A stretch of 64,000 nucleotides of DNA. It comes from Marinobacter salexigens. GTDB lineage: Bacteria > Pseudomonadota > Gammaproteobacteria > Pseudomonadales > Oleiphilaceae. Made by a program: the position numbers and the translations under genes. Shown here piece by piece: positions 1-9,077 of this stretch. Location: positions 248,001 to 312,000 of the forward strand of contig NZ_NIHC01000003.1 in assembly GCF_002806945.1 (NCBI RefSeq). Reading direction: 5' to 3'. A model generated the notes under the pieces. The model was not told the DNA's origin, did no database searches, and was given only the letters and a program-made list of their open reading frames with translations. Numbering within the stretch: position 1 is the first letter of the stretch; every line of letters starts with the position of its first letter.

Positions 1-393
1 GAGGCGAAAGAGCAAGGTGTGCCCTATGAGCTAACCCGCTACGGCCTGGATGACCTCGACCGGGCGATCACAGACGGCGAAGACTACGGCTTCATCAAAG
101 TGCTCACGCCCCCAGGCAAGGATAAGATTCTCGGTGCGGTGGTTGTAGGTTCCCGCGCTGGTGAAATCCTCGCGGAGTTTACGCTGGCCATGAAGCACGG
201 CCTGGGGCTGAACAAAATTCTGGGCACGATTCACCCTTATCCCACATGGAACGAATCAGCCAAGTACGCCGCCGGTGAGTGGAAGCGTGCGAATGCGCCC
301 GAGGGCGTTCTCAAACTGTTGGAAAAATTACACGGTTGGCGGCGTGGCAAAAATCAGCGCCGGCTGCCCGACACTTCAAACGTGACGCCATAG
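1..393 (+). CDS. FAD-dependent pyridine nucleotide-disulfide oxidoreductase, C-terminal part
   Basis: The reading frame is open from the first base, so the gene starts outside the window; about 130 residues are visible. They match the C-terminal dimerisation domain of the mercuric reductase / dihydrolipoamide dehydrogenase family. The segment GAVVVGSRAGEIL is typical, as is a His-Pro-Tyr-Pro-Thr stretch followed by Asn-Glu that corresponds to the catalytic His-Glu pair of the family (HPT.SE in dihydrolipoamide dehydrogenase). The tail rich in Ala, Trp and Arg (KLLEKLHGWRRG) is common, from memory, in the subgroup of MerA-like proteins linked to TVP38/TMEM64 membrane domains rather than in true mercuric reductases, which end in paired cysteines. 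There is no C-terminal Cys pair here, so mercury reduction is unlikely. A radical SAM gene follows 23 bases later. The substrate is unknown. Confidence 0.85.
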   Translation, partial: EAKEQGVPYELTRYGLDDLDRAITDGEDYGFIKVLTPPGKDKILGAVVVGSRAGEILAEFTLAMKHGLGLNKILGTIHPYPTWNESAKYAAGEWKRANAPEGVLKLLEKLHGWRRGKNQRRLPDTSNVTP

Positions 394-416
394 TGTCACA
401 GCACCAAGGAGCATCC

Positions 417-1385
417 ATGCCCCTGATTGAAACAAAGCCTGCCAGGCAACGCATTCCGGCGGTAGAAGTGCTGGCACCGAGAGCCCATGACAGCTGGACG
501 CACACCCGCAATGGTGATCCTCGGGGTTACATTGATGCGGACAAGCTGAAAGAGCTGTGGATTCACACGGGTACGGCCTGCAACCTGGCTTGCCCGTTCT
601 GCCTGGAAGGCAGTCATCCCGGTGATGGCCGTATTCCCGGCATGAAGCTGAGCGATGTGAAGCCGTTTATTCATGAAGCTATTGATATGGGTGTGGAGCA
701 GTTTTCTTTCACGGGTGGTGAGCCGTTCGTGATTCGCGACTTCGTGAACATTCTTGATTACGCCAGCCAGCACCGGCCCTGCTTTGTGTTGACCAATGCC
801 ACTGAACCACTGTTGAAGCGCCGGCATCAAGTGTTGCCGTTGTTGGATAATCCCTGCCCGATTCATTTCCGTGTGAGCCTGGATTTTCCTGATCGTGCCC
901 GTCACGACAAGGATCGTGGTGAGGGAAGTTTTGATCAGGCGCTGGAGGGGATTCACTGGCTGATTGAGCAGGGTTTCAAGGTGTCTGTTGCTCGCCAGAC
1001 TGATGCAGGTGAGGTGCCGGCAGAAGTAGAGGCGGCTTTCCGTGGGATTTTCCGGGAATGGAAAATTCCAGAGAATCTGGCGTTCACGGCGTTTCCTGAT
1101 TTGGGTACGCCGGGTTCCGAGGATGGTAGCCCTGAGATTACTGAGGGCTGCATGGAGAAGTATCCGACGGTGGATAGTCGGGCGCATTTTATGTGTACCT
1201 ATACGCGGATGCTGGTGAAGAAGGGCGATGCGGTGCGGGTTTATGCGTGCACGCTGGTGGATGATGACCCGCAGTATGATTTGGGTGGGTCGCTTGCCGA
1301 GAGTATGGATGAGCGGATTATGTTGCGGCATCACCGGTGTTTTTCTTGTTATCGCTATGGGGCTAGTTGTTCGGCGCCTGTCTGA
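417..1385 (+). CDS. Radical SAM enzyme with C-terminal cysteine cluster
   Basis: A 322-residue radical SAM protein. CNLACPFC (residues 55-62) is the CX3CX2C motif that binds the SAM-cleaving 4Fe-4S cluster, and FTGGEP (98-103) is the usual GGE motif contacting the methionine amino group. The last 80 residues hold several further cysteines, including C308, C311 and C318, in an arrangement like a twitch/SPASM auxiliary cluster. The ATG at 417 is preceded by AAGGAG with good spacing; the longer in-frame extension overlaps the upstream gene and lacks a better start. No precursor peptide was seen nearby. The gene lies between a disulfide oxidoreductase and a sodium:solute symporter, separated from the latter by two long inverted repeats. 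The substrate is not recognised; peptide or small-molecule modification is possible. Confidence 0.85.
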   Translation: MPLIETKPARQRIPAVEVLAPRAHDSWTHTRNGDPRGYIDADKLKELWIHTGTACNLACPFCLEGSHPGDGRIPGMKLSDVKPFIHEAIDMGVEQFSFTGGEPFVIRDFVNILDYASQHRPCFVLTNATEPLLKRRHQVLPLLDNPCPIHFRVSLDFPDRARHDKDRGEGSFDQALEGIHWLIEQGFKVSVARQTDAGEVPAEVEAAFRGIFREWKIPENLAFTAFPDLGTPGSEDGSPEITEGCMEKYPTVDSRAHFMCTYTRMLVKKGDAVRVYACTLVDDDPQYDLGGSLAESMDERIMLRHHRCFSCYRYGASCSAPV

Positions 1386-1416
1386 TTTTCAGGATTGGTT
1401 GGTTGGAGTTGGCGGC

Positions 1417-1503
1417 ATGGGGGGTGACGTTTTATTTTCTTGGAAAAATAACTCGCTGCGCTCAGACATCTTTTTCCGGCGAAAATAAAACGTCACCCCC
1501 CAT
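1417..1503. repeat. Perfect 23-bp inverted repeat with 41-nt centre
   Basis: Bases 1417-1439 (ATGGGGGGTGACGTTTTATT plus TTC) are the exact reverse complement of 1481-1503. Inside, GGAAAAA at about 1442-1448 and TTTTTCC at about 1471-1477 extend the stem imperfectly. The centre carries CTCGCTGCGCTCAGAC, a word I associate from memory with intergenic repeats of Marinobacter and other gammaproteobacteria. It begins 32 bases after the radical SAM stop and could end that transcript, but the T-tract is not classical. Confidence 0.85.
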
Positions 1504-1595
1504 ACCGCGGGAACACCTTGCGAGCCTCATGATTTAAAAATGTAAGTGTTTCAGGCGCTTTTTTGTCGGGGAACGAAAGAACGTGGTTCAGCCAA

Positions 1596-1704
1596 GGTGC
1601 TGGTGGGGTTGGGGTCAAAAAATGTGGAGCGCCAGGGATGGCGCGACCAAGCCCCCCATGGATGGGTTCACGGGCGGTTTTTTGACCCCAACCCCACCAG
1701 CACC
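1596..1704. repeat. Perfect 27-bp inverted repeat with 55-nt centre
   Basis: Bases 1596-1622 (GGTGCTGGTGGGGTTGGGGT plus CAAAAAA) are the exact reverse complement of 1678-1704. The centre contains a smaller hairpin, GCGCCA-GGGA-TGGCGC, and the stretch CCATGGATGGG. Transcription would give a very stable cruciform-like RNA ending in a T run on either strand. It sits 62 bases before the chosen start of the symporter and, with the repeat at 1417-1503, fills most of the 380-base gap between the two genes. No terminal-repeat transposon signature or target-site duplication was identified. Confidence 0.85.
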
Positions 1705-1765
1705 GATACCTTCGAAGCTGGAAAACGAAAAAAAATCCCGGAATACAACGAGGAAACAAACAACA

Positions 1766-3172
1766 GTGAACATCACAGAAGCAGCCTTGTTTTGGGGGTT
1801 TTTGCTGGTTTATGGCGTGGTTATGTATGTGCTGTCGCCGAAGAGCAGGAACTCGGAGTCTTTTTACAAAGGCGCTGATGATCAGGGTAATCCGGTTAGT
1901 CAGTGGTCGCTTACGGCCAGTGTTTTTATCAGTTGGATTTTTGCCAAGTCGGTGACCAATGCGGCGAATCTGGGGGCGGATTACGGGGTGGTCGGGGGGC
2001 TGGCTTATGCCAGTTACTGGCTTTCGATTCCGGTAGCCGGGTATGTGATTTATCTGATACGCACGCAGACCGGCGCACGGAGTCTGCAGGATTTTCTTAC
2101 GTCTCGGTTTGGGCGTTTTGCGGGGTTGGCGTTTGCGGCGGCTATTCTGATTCGGTTGTATAACGAGGTTTGGAGCAATACGGCGGTTGTGGGTGGTTAC
2201 TTCGGGCTTCCGGGGGAGTTGGAGTATTACCTTGCGGCGATGGTGTTCACGGCGTTTACGCTGGCTTACAGCCTGAAGGGCGGGCTGCGTTCTTCTATTT
2301 TTACGGATGTGATTCAAACGTTCGTGTTTGTGTCTTTCCTGGGTGCGGTGCTGTTCATGATTATCCCCGCCAATGATACCTCTGCGCTCTTGAGCGAGGG
2401 TGAATTTCGGTTGAACGCGGGTTTCGATTTGCTGTTGGTGGCTCTGTTGCAGATGTTTAGCTATCCCTTCCATGACCCAGTGCTGACGGACCGTGCCTTT
2501 GTGAATAAGGAAAAAACCATGCTCAAGAGCTTTGTGGTGGCGGGTTTGTTGGGCTTTGTGGCGGTGTTTTTGTTCAGTTTGGTGGGTGTTCACGCTCGCC
2601 TTAGCGGTATTGATGCCATGGGTAATGCGCCGGTGGCTGTGGGGCAGTCGTTGGGGCTGGCGGCCTTGTTTTTCATGAGTGTGGTGATGATGACGTCTGC
2701 GGGCTCTACTCTGGATTCCACCTTTACCTCGTTGGCCAAATCTCTGGCGGTGGATTTGCCGCGGCTGGTGCAAGGGGCGAAAGACCGGCTGCCGAGCATG
2801 CGTGTGGGTGCGGTGGTAATGGTCGTGTTCGCGGTCATTGGCAACCTGCCGATGTTCGCAGGCACGGATATTCTCAAGGCCACCACCGTTTCCGGCACTA
2901 TGGTGATGGGGCTGGCGCCGGTGTTTCTGTTTTATGGATTCACTCGCTGGTCACCGTGGAGCTTTCATCTCAGTTTCTGGACAGGCCTGGTGCTTGGCGT
3001 TCTATTGGCGGCGGGGCTTATTCCGGCGAGCTGGGCGATTGGGGATGGCAAGTACGCCACGCTGTTGGGCGTTAACGCTTATGGATTCCTGATCTGCACC
3101 GCTGGTTTCTTCCTGCCGCTGGCTGTGCGCCTGCTTGCGGGGAAAACTTTGGCGGCCGGAGAAGCGCGATGA
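1766..3172 (+). CDS. Sodium:solute symporter (SSS family)
   Basis: A 468-residue polytopic membrane protein of the SSS/SLC5 family, importing a solute together with Na+. About 13 hydrophobic segments are visible; segments such as ASVFISWIFAKSVTNAA and GSTLDSTFTSLAKSLAVD are typical of family members with serine/threonine residues lining the sodium site. I chose the GTG at 1766 because the first membrane segment starts directly after it and AGGA lies 11 bases upstream; the open frame further upstream runs through the inverted repeat and makes an improbable Trp/Pro-rich leader. It overlaps the next gene by four bases (ATGA), so the two are translationally coupled. The substrate cannot be read from sequence. 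Confidence 0.85.
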   Translation: MNITEAALFWGFLLVYGVVMYVLSPKSRNSESFYKGADDQGNPVSQWSLTASVFISWIFAKSVTNAANLGADYGVVGGLAYASYWLSIPVAGYVIYLIRTQTGARSLQDFLTSRFGRFAGLAFAAAILIRLYNEVWSNTAVVGGYFGLPGELEYYLAAMVFTAFTLAYSLKGGLRSSIFTDVIQTFVFVSFLGAVLFMIIPANDTSALLSEGEFRLNAGFDLLLVALLQMFSYPFHDPVLTDRAFVNKEKTMLKSFVVAGLLGFVAVFLFSLVGVHARLSGIDAMGNAPVAVGQSLGLAALFFMSVVMMTSAGSTLDSTFTSLAKSLAVDLPRLVQGAKDRLPSMRVGAVVMVVFAVIGNLPMFAGTDILKATTVSGTMVMGLAPVFLFYGFTRWSPWSFHLSFWTGLVLGVLLAAGLIPASWAIGDGKYATLLGVNAYGFLICTAGFFLPLAVRLLAGKTLAAGEAR

Positions 3173-4128
3173 CAGAAGGCCGCAGTTGTCCGCTGGCGTA
3201 TCGCTATCAACCTGCTTCTTTGTGCGCCGACCCTGTGCCGGTGGCCGAAGACGTTATTTATGTAATTGGCGGGCTCTACGGCAATCCGTTTGCTCTGGAT
3301 GAAATTGAGAAGATGGCGCTCGCCGAAGAACGGCATGGGCGCAGCGTAAAGCTGGTGTTCAACGGCGATTTTAACTGGTTTAACGCCAGTAACGAGCTCT
3401 TCCGCGATATCAACAATCGGGTGCTGAAGCACACGGCTATTCTGGGCAACGTAGATTTTGAGCTGGCTGCTCCCAGTGCGGGTGCCGGGTGTGGTTGTGC
3501 CTACCCTGAATTTGTAGATCAGGGTGTGGTTGAGCGCTCAAATCAGATTATGTCGAGGCTGCAAAATCTCGCCGCTACACACCCCGACATTCAGCAGCGC
3601 TTAGCCGTTCTCCCAAGATATCAGTGCTTGATGCTTGGAGGACTAAAGGTTTTGGTGTTGCACGGTGATCCGGAGTCTTTGGCGGGATGGGGGTTGGCCT
3701 ATGAATCCTTTGCTGCTGGGAACCAGGGCTGTCTTGACAGCTGGTTCCGGGAATCGGGCGCAGATGTGATGGTCTCTACCCATACATGTCTGCCAGTGCT
3801 TTGGTCTGGCGTTGTTCAGGGGCGGCCTTGTGCAGTGGCCAATAACGGCTCGTCGGGTATGGGTAACCTGAGTGGGGATGTGAGAGGTCTGATCACACGC
3901 ATAAGCCGCACGGCACCAGCAGTTGAGTCTATCGCTGGCCTGGCTGTGGGTGGTGGGTTGCATGTGGATCTGATGCCCGTGAATTATAATGTCAGTGCGT
4001 GGATGGAGCAGTTTGATCGGCTCTGGCCGCAGGGATCGCCAGCTGAAAAATCATATCGGAAACGCATCGTTGAAGGCGCATCGCTTAGCCCTGGCGACTT
4101 GGTTTTCCCCCTGCTGTCAGAGGCCTAG
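3169..4128 (+). CDS. Calcineurin-like metallophosphoesterase homologue with degenerate first motif
   Basis: A 319-residue protein with most landmarks of the calcineurin-like phosphoesterase fold: NGDFNW (65-70), GNVDFE (93-98), LHGDPES (164-170) and STHTCLP (203-209), corresponding to the GD, GNHD/E, H and GHTH blocks. The first block, normally a D-x-H-G metal motif as in SDIHGN, reads GGLYGN (34-39): both metal ligands, Asp and His, are replaced by Gly and Tyr. The protein may therefore bind one metal, use other ligands, or be catalytically altered. It starts within the stop of the symporter gene. No signal peptide is seen, so it is probably cytoplasmic. A phosphatase or phosphodiesterase role linked to the imported solute is inference. 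Confidence 0.7.
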   Translation: MTEGRSCPLAYRYQPASLCADPVPVAEDVIYVIGGLYGNPFALDEIEKMALAEERHGRSVKLVFNGDFNWFNASNELFRDINNRVLKHTAILGNVDFELAAPSAGAGCGCAYPEFVDQGVVERSNQIMSRLQNLAATHPDIQQRLAVLPRYQCLMLGGLKVLVLHGDPESLAGWGLAYESFAAGNQGCLDSWFRESGADVMVSTHTCLPVLWSGVVQGRPCAVANNGSSGMGNLSGDVRGLITRISRTAPAVESIAGLAVGGGLHVDLMPVNYNVSAWMEQFDRLWPQGSPAEKSYRKRIVEGASLSPGDLVFPLLSEA

Positions 4129-4183
4129 TGGTGCTTGCGAACTCAGTGCTTCAGACTATTCTTAAGATAAGTATCGGTGTTTT

Positions 4184-4236
4184 CCGGGGTGCAAATTCCC
4201 GGTCCGACTTGAAATATATTTTGTGGTCTATATAAT
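4184..4236 (+). promoter_or_regulatory. Promoter region of the ectoine operon
   Basis: TTGAAA (4209-4214) and TATAAT (4231-4236) are separated by 16 bases, a good sigma-70 type promoter, with a start point expected near 4243 and a leader of about 30 bases before ectA. Directly upstream lies a dyad CCGGG-N9-CCCGG (4184-4202), which could be an operator. No EctR (MarR-type) regulator gene is adjacent. Confidence 0.6.
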
Positions 4237-4271
4237 TTACCGCTTAATTTTAAGAGCGAACCACTTAAGTT

Positions 4272-4787
4272 ATGACTTCTGAAGGATCGAATACCACCGC
4301 CATCACCCTTCGTACCCCCACCAAGGATGATGGCTTCAGGCTCCACCAGTTGGTAGCAGAGTGCCCTCCACTGGACGCCAATTCCATTTACTGCAACCTC
4401 CTGCAGTGCAGCGATTTTGCCGACACCGGCGTAGCTGCGGAGAAAGATGGCGATCTGGTTGGTTTTATATCCGGATATATCCCTCCCCGAAAACCCGAAA
4501 CCGTTTTTGTATGGCAGGTTGCCGTTCATGAAAAGGGTCGCGGTCAAGGCTTGGCCAAGCGGATGCTGAAAGAGATTGTGGCCCGGGAAGCGTGCAAAAA
4601 CGTGACCTACATGGAGACCACGATTACCGCTGATAACGAAGCCTCATGGGCATTGTTCCGTTCCTTTGCGCGAGATATGGGCGCAGAGATTGAGCACCAT
4701 GAGCACTTTGAGAAAGGCATCCATTTTGGCGGCAAGCACGATTCTGAATTTCTGCTGCGCATCGGGCCGTTTACCAAGAGTCCCTGA
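4272..4787 (+). CDS. ectA: L-2,4-diaminobutyric acid acetyltransferase EctA
   Basis: EctA acetylates the gamma-amino group of L-2,4-diaminobutyrate with acetyl-CoA to give N-gamma-acetyl-diaminobutyrate in the ectoine pathway. The 171-residue GNAT protein shows the family signatures: CPPLDANS near residue 37, VWQVAVHEKGRGQGLAKRML around 79-98 (the acetyl-CoA loop RGQGLA), and METTITADNEASWALFR. The ATG at 4272 has only a weak ribosome site (purine-rich TTAAGAG upstream), so the leader or coupling may limit translation. It is the first gene of ectA-ectB-ask, with 77 bases to ectB. The usual next enzyme, ectoine synthase, is absent from the operon. Confidence 0.95.
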   Translation: MTSEGSNTTAITLRTPTKDDGFRLHQLVAECPPLDANSIYCNLLQCSDFADTGVAAEKDGDLVGFISGYIPPRKPETVFVWQVAVHEKGRGQGLAKRMLKEIVAREACKNVTYMETTITADNEASWALFRSFARDMGAEIEHHEHFEKGIHFGGKHDSEFLLRIGPFTKSP

Positions 4788-4855
4788 GTGCCCGCACGTC
4801 AAAGCATCAGAGCTATCGTTTAAAAATTCTGCATTAAAATGCCGGAAGGCAATGA

Positions 4856-6133
<1,278 letters not shown>

Positions 6134-6187
6134 GACGCCTTCCATTAATCAGGACATTTACACTGCACGGTAAGCCAGGGTAGGACT

Positions 6188-7636
6188 ATGACAAGCCAAT
6201 TACATACCGTCGAGAAAATCGGCGGTACTTCAATGAGCAATTACGAAGCGGTACGCGACAACATTATTGTTGGCAGCCGCAGTAAAGACGATCTCTATCA
6301 ACGTATTTTTGTGGTGTCGGCCTACGGTGGCGTAACCAATGAGTTGCTGGAGCACAAAAAAACCGGTGAGCCGGGCGTTTATGCTCTGTTTGCCGATGCC
6401 GAATCGGATTGGGCCTGGGGCGATGACCTTACCCAGTTGATCAAGTTCATCACCGATATTAATGGCGAATTGTTTGAAGATCCCATGCTCAAACAGCAGG
6501 CAGATCAGTTCATTACCGACCGTATTGAAGGGGTTCGTGGCTGCCTGATTGACCTGCAGCGTTTGTGTTCCTATGGCCAGTTTCAGCTGGAAGAACACTT
6601 GCTGACGGTGCGGGAAATGCTTGCCGGTATTGGCGAAGCTCACAGTGCGTTCAACACAGCCCTGAAGCTCCAGCAAGAAGGTATCAATGCACGTTTTGTT
6701 GACCTTACCGGCTGGCGCGATACCGAGATGTTGCCGTTGGACGAGAAGCTCAAGCAAGCGTTTGATGCAGTAGATTTAAGCCGCGAGCTGCCCATCGTGA
6801 CCGGATACGCCCAGTGCAAAGAGGGTCTGATGCGTACCTTCGATCGGGGTTACAGTGAGATGACCTTCAGCCGCGTGGCAGTCATTACTGACGCCCGTGA
6901 AGCGATTATTCACAAGGAATACCACCTGAGTTCTGCAGACCCCAATATTGTGGGTGCGGATAAAGTGGTTCCATTGGGGCGCACCAACTACGACGTAGGC
7001 GACCAGCTGGCAAACCTGGGTATGGAAGCCATTCATCCCCGTGCCGGTAAAGGTCTGCGCCAAGCCGAGATCCCGCTGCGGGTGATGAATACCTTTGAGC
7101 CAGAGCACACTGGAACTCTGATTACGGGTGATTACATCAGTGAAAAGCCACAGGTTGAGATTATTGCCGGTGCAAAGGGCGTTTTCGCTATTGAGGTGTT
7201 CGACCAGGATATGCAGGGAGAGCCTGGCTCCGACCGTCGTATCCTGGATATCCTGAGCCGCTTTAAAGTGCGCTTTATGGCCAAGGATACCAACGCCAAC
7301 ACCATTACCCATTACGTGGGTAGCACGCTCAAGCACGTCAAGCGTGTTGTGAGTGCGTTGAAAGACGATTTCCCCAACGGTGAAATCAGTACCCGTAAAG
7401 TGGCGGTGGTTTCTGCCATTGGCAGTGATATAAAAATACCAGACATCCTTGTGCGTTCCGTCAAAGCGCTGGCAGAAGAGAAGATCAACGTATTGGCCAT
7501 GCATCAGTGCATGCGCCAGGTTGATCTCCAGTTTGTAGTCGATGAAAGCAACTATGAGAAAGCGATCATGGCTTTGCACGGTGCTTTGGTTGAGCCTCAC
7601 AACCATGGGTACGCTATTGTGGCAGCCTCTGAGTAA
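6188..7636 (+). CDS. ask: Ectoine-pathway aspartate kinase (Ask_Ect)
   Basis: A 482-residue aspartokinase of the specialised Ask_Ect type found at the end of ectABC operons. It phosphorylates aspartate, feeding aspartate semialdehyde to EctB; such isozymes are less sensitive to amino-acid feedback. The N-terminal VEKIGGTSMSNYEAV contains the kinase KxGGTS motif, and the C-terminal third contains two ACT-like domains (from about residue 325). The start at 6188 is preceded by GGGTAGG. The position immediately after ectB, without ectC, is unusual. A strong hairpin follows the stop. Confidence 0.93.
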   Translation: MTSQLHTVEKIGGTSMSNYEAVRDNIIVGSRSKDDLYQRIFVVSAYGGVTNELLEHKKTGEPGVYALFADAESDWAWGDDLTQLIKFITDINGELFEDPMLKQQADQFITDRIEGVRGCLIDLQRLCSYGQFQLEEHLLTVREMLAGIGEAHSAFNTALKLQQEGINARFVDLTGWRDTEMLPLDEKLKQAFDAVDLSRELPIVTGYAQCKEGLMRTFDRGYSEMTFSRVAVITDAREAIIHKEYHLSSADPNIVGADKVVPLGRTNYDVGDQLANLGMEAIHPRAGKGLRQAEIPLRVMNTFEPEHTGTLITGDYISEKPQVEIIAGAKGVFAIEVFDQDMQGEPGSDRRILDILSRFKVRFMAKDTNANTITHYVGSTLKHVKRVVSALKDDFPNGEISTRKVAVVSAIGSDIKIPDILVRSVKALAEEKINVLAMHQCMRQVDLQFVVDESNYEKAIMALHGALVEPHNHGYAIVAASE

Positions 7637-7645
7637 TGCCTCAGA

Positions 7646-7680
7646 GTTCGGAGAGCCCTAGACGTCTTGGCTCTCCGAAC
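7646..7680. terminator. Convergent terminator hairpin between ask and tag
   Basis: GTTCGGAGAGCC (7646-7657) and GGCTCTCCGAAC (7669-7680) form a perfect 12-bp stem around an 11-base loop. The tag stop codon lies in the loop. No strong T-tract follows on either strand, so termination strength is uncertain. Confidence 0.6.
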
Positions 7681-8281
7681 GGCATTCAGCGTGCTGCGGG
7701 CAGTGAATCATGTGGTCGTTGACCATGCCCGTGGCCTGCATGAACGCATAAACAATGGTTGGGCCCACAAAGTTAAAGCCCGCTTTCTTCAGCGCCCGGG
7801 ACATGGCTTCGGATTCCGGCGTGGTAACCGGTACCTCTTCAAAGCTGCGCCAGTTATTCTGGATGGGTGCATGCCCGACAAACGACCAGAGAAAATCTGA
7901 AAAACCCCTGCCTTCCTCCTGCAAGCTCAAAAAACCTTTGGCGTTTTTGATGATCGACTGCACTTTCAGCCTGTTTCGTACAATGCCTGGATTGGCTAAT
8001 AATTCCGCCACCTTGGCATCATCGTACTGAATGATCTTCTCTGGGTTGAAGTTGTCATAAGCCGCCCGGTAGCTTTCCTGTTTGCGCAGAATGGTTATCC
8101 AGCTCAGGCCGGCCTGCTGGCCATCCAGGCAGAGCTTTTCGAACAGCGCCAGGTCTTCATACTCTGGCCTTCCCCAAACGCTGTCGTGGTAGTGCACATA
8201 AAGCGGATCGGTACCGCACCATGAGCAGCGCTCCGGAAGTGCCTGATTTGCTTGGGATGCGGGCATGGGGTGGCCTTTCAA
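7658..8281 (-). CDS. tag: DNA-3-methyladenine glycosylase I
   Basis: Tag removes 3-methyladenine from alkylated DNA. The 207-residue protein shows the full family pattern: RCSWCGTDPLYVHYHDSVWG near the N-terminus, DGQQAGLSWITILRKQESYR with the helix-hairpin-helix region, and a C-terminal VNDHMIHCPQH. The N-terminal Cys and His and the C-terminal His and Cys form the zinc clip described for E. coli Tag. The ATG at 8281 could be replaced by the Met five codons later. It ends convergently with ask. A second, zinc-clip-free relative lies at 62513-63178. Confidence 0.95.
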   Translation of the reverse strand: MKGHPMPASQANQALPERCSWCGTDPLYVHYHDSVWGRPEYEDLALFEKLCLDGQQAGLSWITILRKQESYRAAYDNFNPEKIIQYDDAKVAELLANPGIVRNRLKVQSIIKNAKGFLSLQEEGRGFSDFLWSFVGHAPIQNNWRSFEEVPVTTPESEAMSRALKKAGFNFVGPTIVYAFMQATGMVNDHMIHCPQHAECRSESQDV

Positions 8282-8288
8282 ATAGGTG

Positions 8289-9077
8289 TCAGGGCTGTGG
8301 CTTTGCGTGGATTTTGCGATGAAATATGGGCTCCCAGTGCGTATCCAGTGCCTGCGCCGAGCTCAGGCTGTAATCGTCAAGGGGTGGTTCCAGCAGCGTG
8401 ATCCTTGGCCATGAGGCGCTTTGGTCGTTTGGGGTTTGCCTGTACACCAGTGTGCACAGAAAACCTTCAGTGTAAAAAACACAGGCTTGCCAGTGACCGT
8501 CGGGCTGATCACCGTAGAGTTCAAAGTTTTTGCGTACCTCCAGCGTTTGCAAATTGCCTGCAATGCCACGGCCAGTGGCCTTCAGCCAGGCTTCTTTCAG
8601 CGTCCAGGCCTGGAGAAAAGCCTGGGCATCATCCTCTTGAAACAGCCACTCCTGCTCCACCGGGGAGAACCAGCGCTTAACCACCTTTTGCCAACGTGGG
8701 TGTCGTTTGCTGGGTTCTATGTCTATACCCAATGCGGACCCGTATTGAGTCGCGCAGGCAGAGAGCCCATGGCTGTGGCTCAGGGAGAGGTGCCAGCCTG
8801 CCGGGCAGGCTGCGGTGGTTGGGCGCCCTTCCACCGGACAGCACAGGTCGGGCTCTATAGAGCCTGCCTTGCTTAAAGCCTGGCGGATCAACCATCGGCT
8901 GGTAAGGAACTCAGTCACGCGGTCGCCACTGAGCTGGGCGAATCGCTCGTGCTCGTGGGCTGTCAGCCAGCTCGGTGCCACCCGGGGCGCTCGCCCGGTC
9001 TGATGGCACAGTTTGATGGTGGGCTTGTGCAGAGCAGCTCCGGAATCAAGGTTGGAGTCGTTTAATGAGCCAGCCAT
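8289..9077 (-). CDS. 4'-phosphopantetheinyl transferase (Sfp type)
   Basis: A 262-residue Sfp-like transferase that moves phosphopantetheine from CoA to carrier proteins. GIDIEPS holds the Mg-binding Asp-Ile-Glu and WTLKEAWLKATGRG is the conserved WxxKEAxxK block. The broad Sfp/EntD type usually serves NRPS, PKS or siderophore carriers; none is in this window, so the partner is unknown. The start shown overlaps the end of pdxH by 32 bases on the same strand, so translational coupling is likely; a later start is possible. It ends seven bases upstream of tag. Confidence 0.88.
   Translation of the reverse strand: MAGSLNDSNLDSGAALHKPTIKLCHQTGRAPRVAPSWLTAHEHERFAQLSGDRVTEFLTSRWLIRQALSKAGSIEPDLCCPVEGRPTTAACPAGWHLSLSHSHGLSACATQYGSALGIDIEPSKRHPRWQKVVKRWFSPVEQEWLFQEDDAQAFLQAWTLKEAWLKATGRGIAGNLQTLEVRKNFELYGDQPDGHWQACVFYTEGFLCTLVYRQTPNDQSASWPRITLLEPPLDDYSLSSAQALDTHWEPIFHRKIHAKPQP

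Noticed and set aside
396..1334. 312-codon minus-strand frame across the radical SAM gene
   Set aside because: Antisense shadow; the plus strand carries the radical SAM motifs.
1493..2773. Long open frame (about 426 codons) on the minus strand through the symporter gene
   Set aside because: It is an antisense shadow: composition is Arg/His/Gln-rich without domains, while the plus strand gives a clear SSS transporter.
4181..4203. tRNA T-arm-like sequence (CCGGGGTGCAAATTCCCGG)
   Set aside because: The loop would be nine bases and there is no acceptor stem, D-arm or anticodon arm upstream; kept only as a dyad near the ectA promoter.
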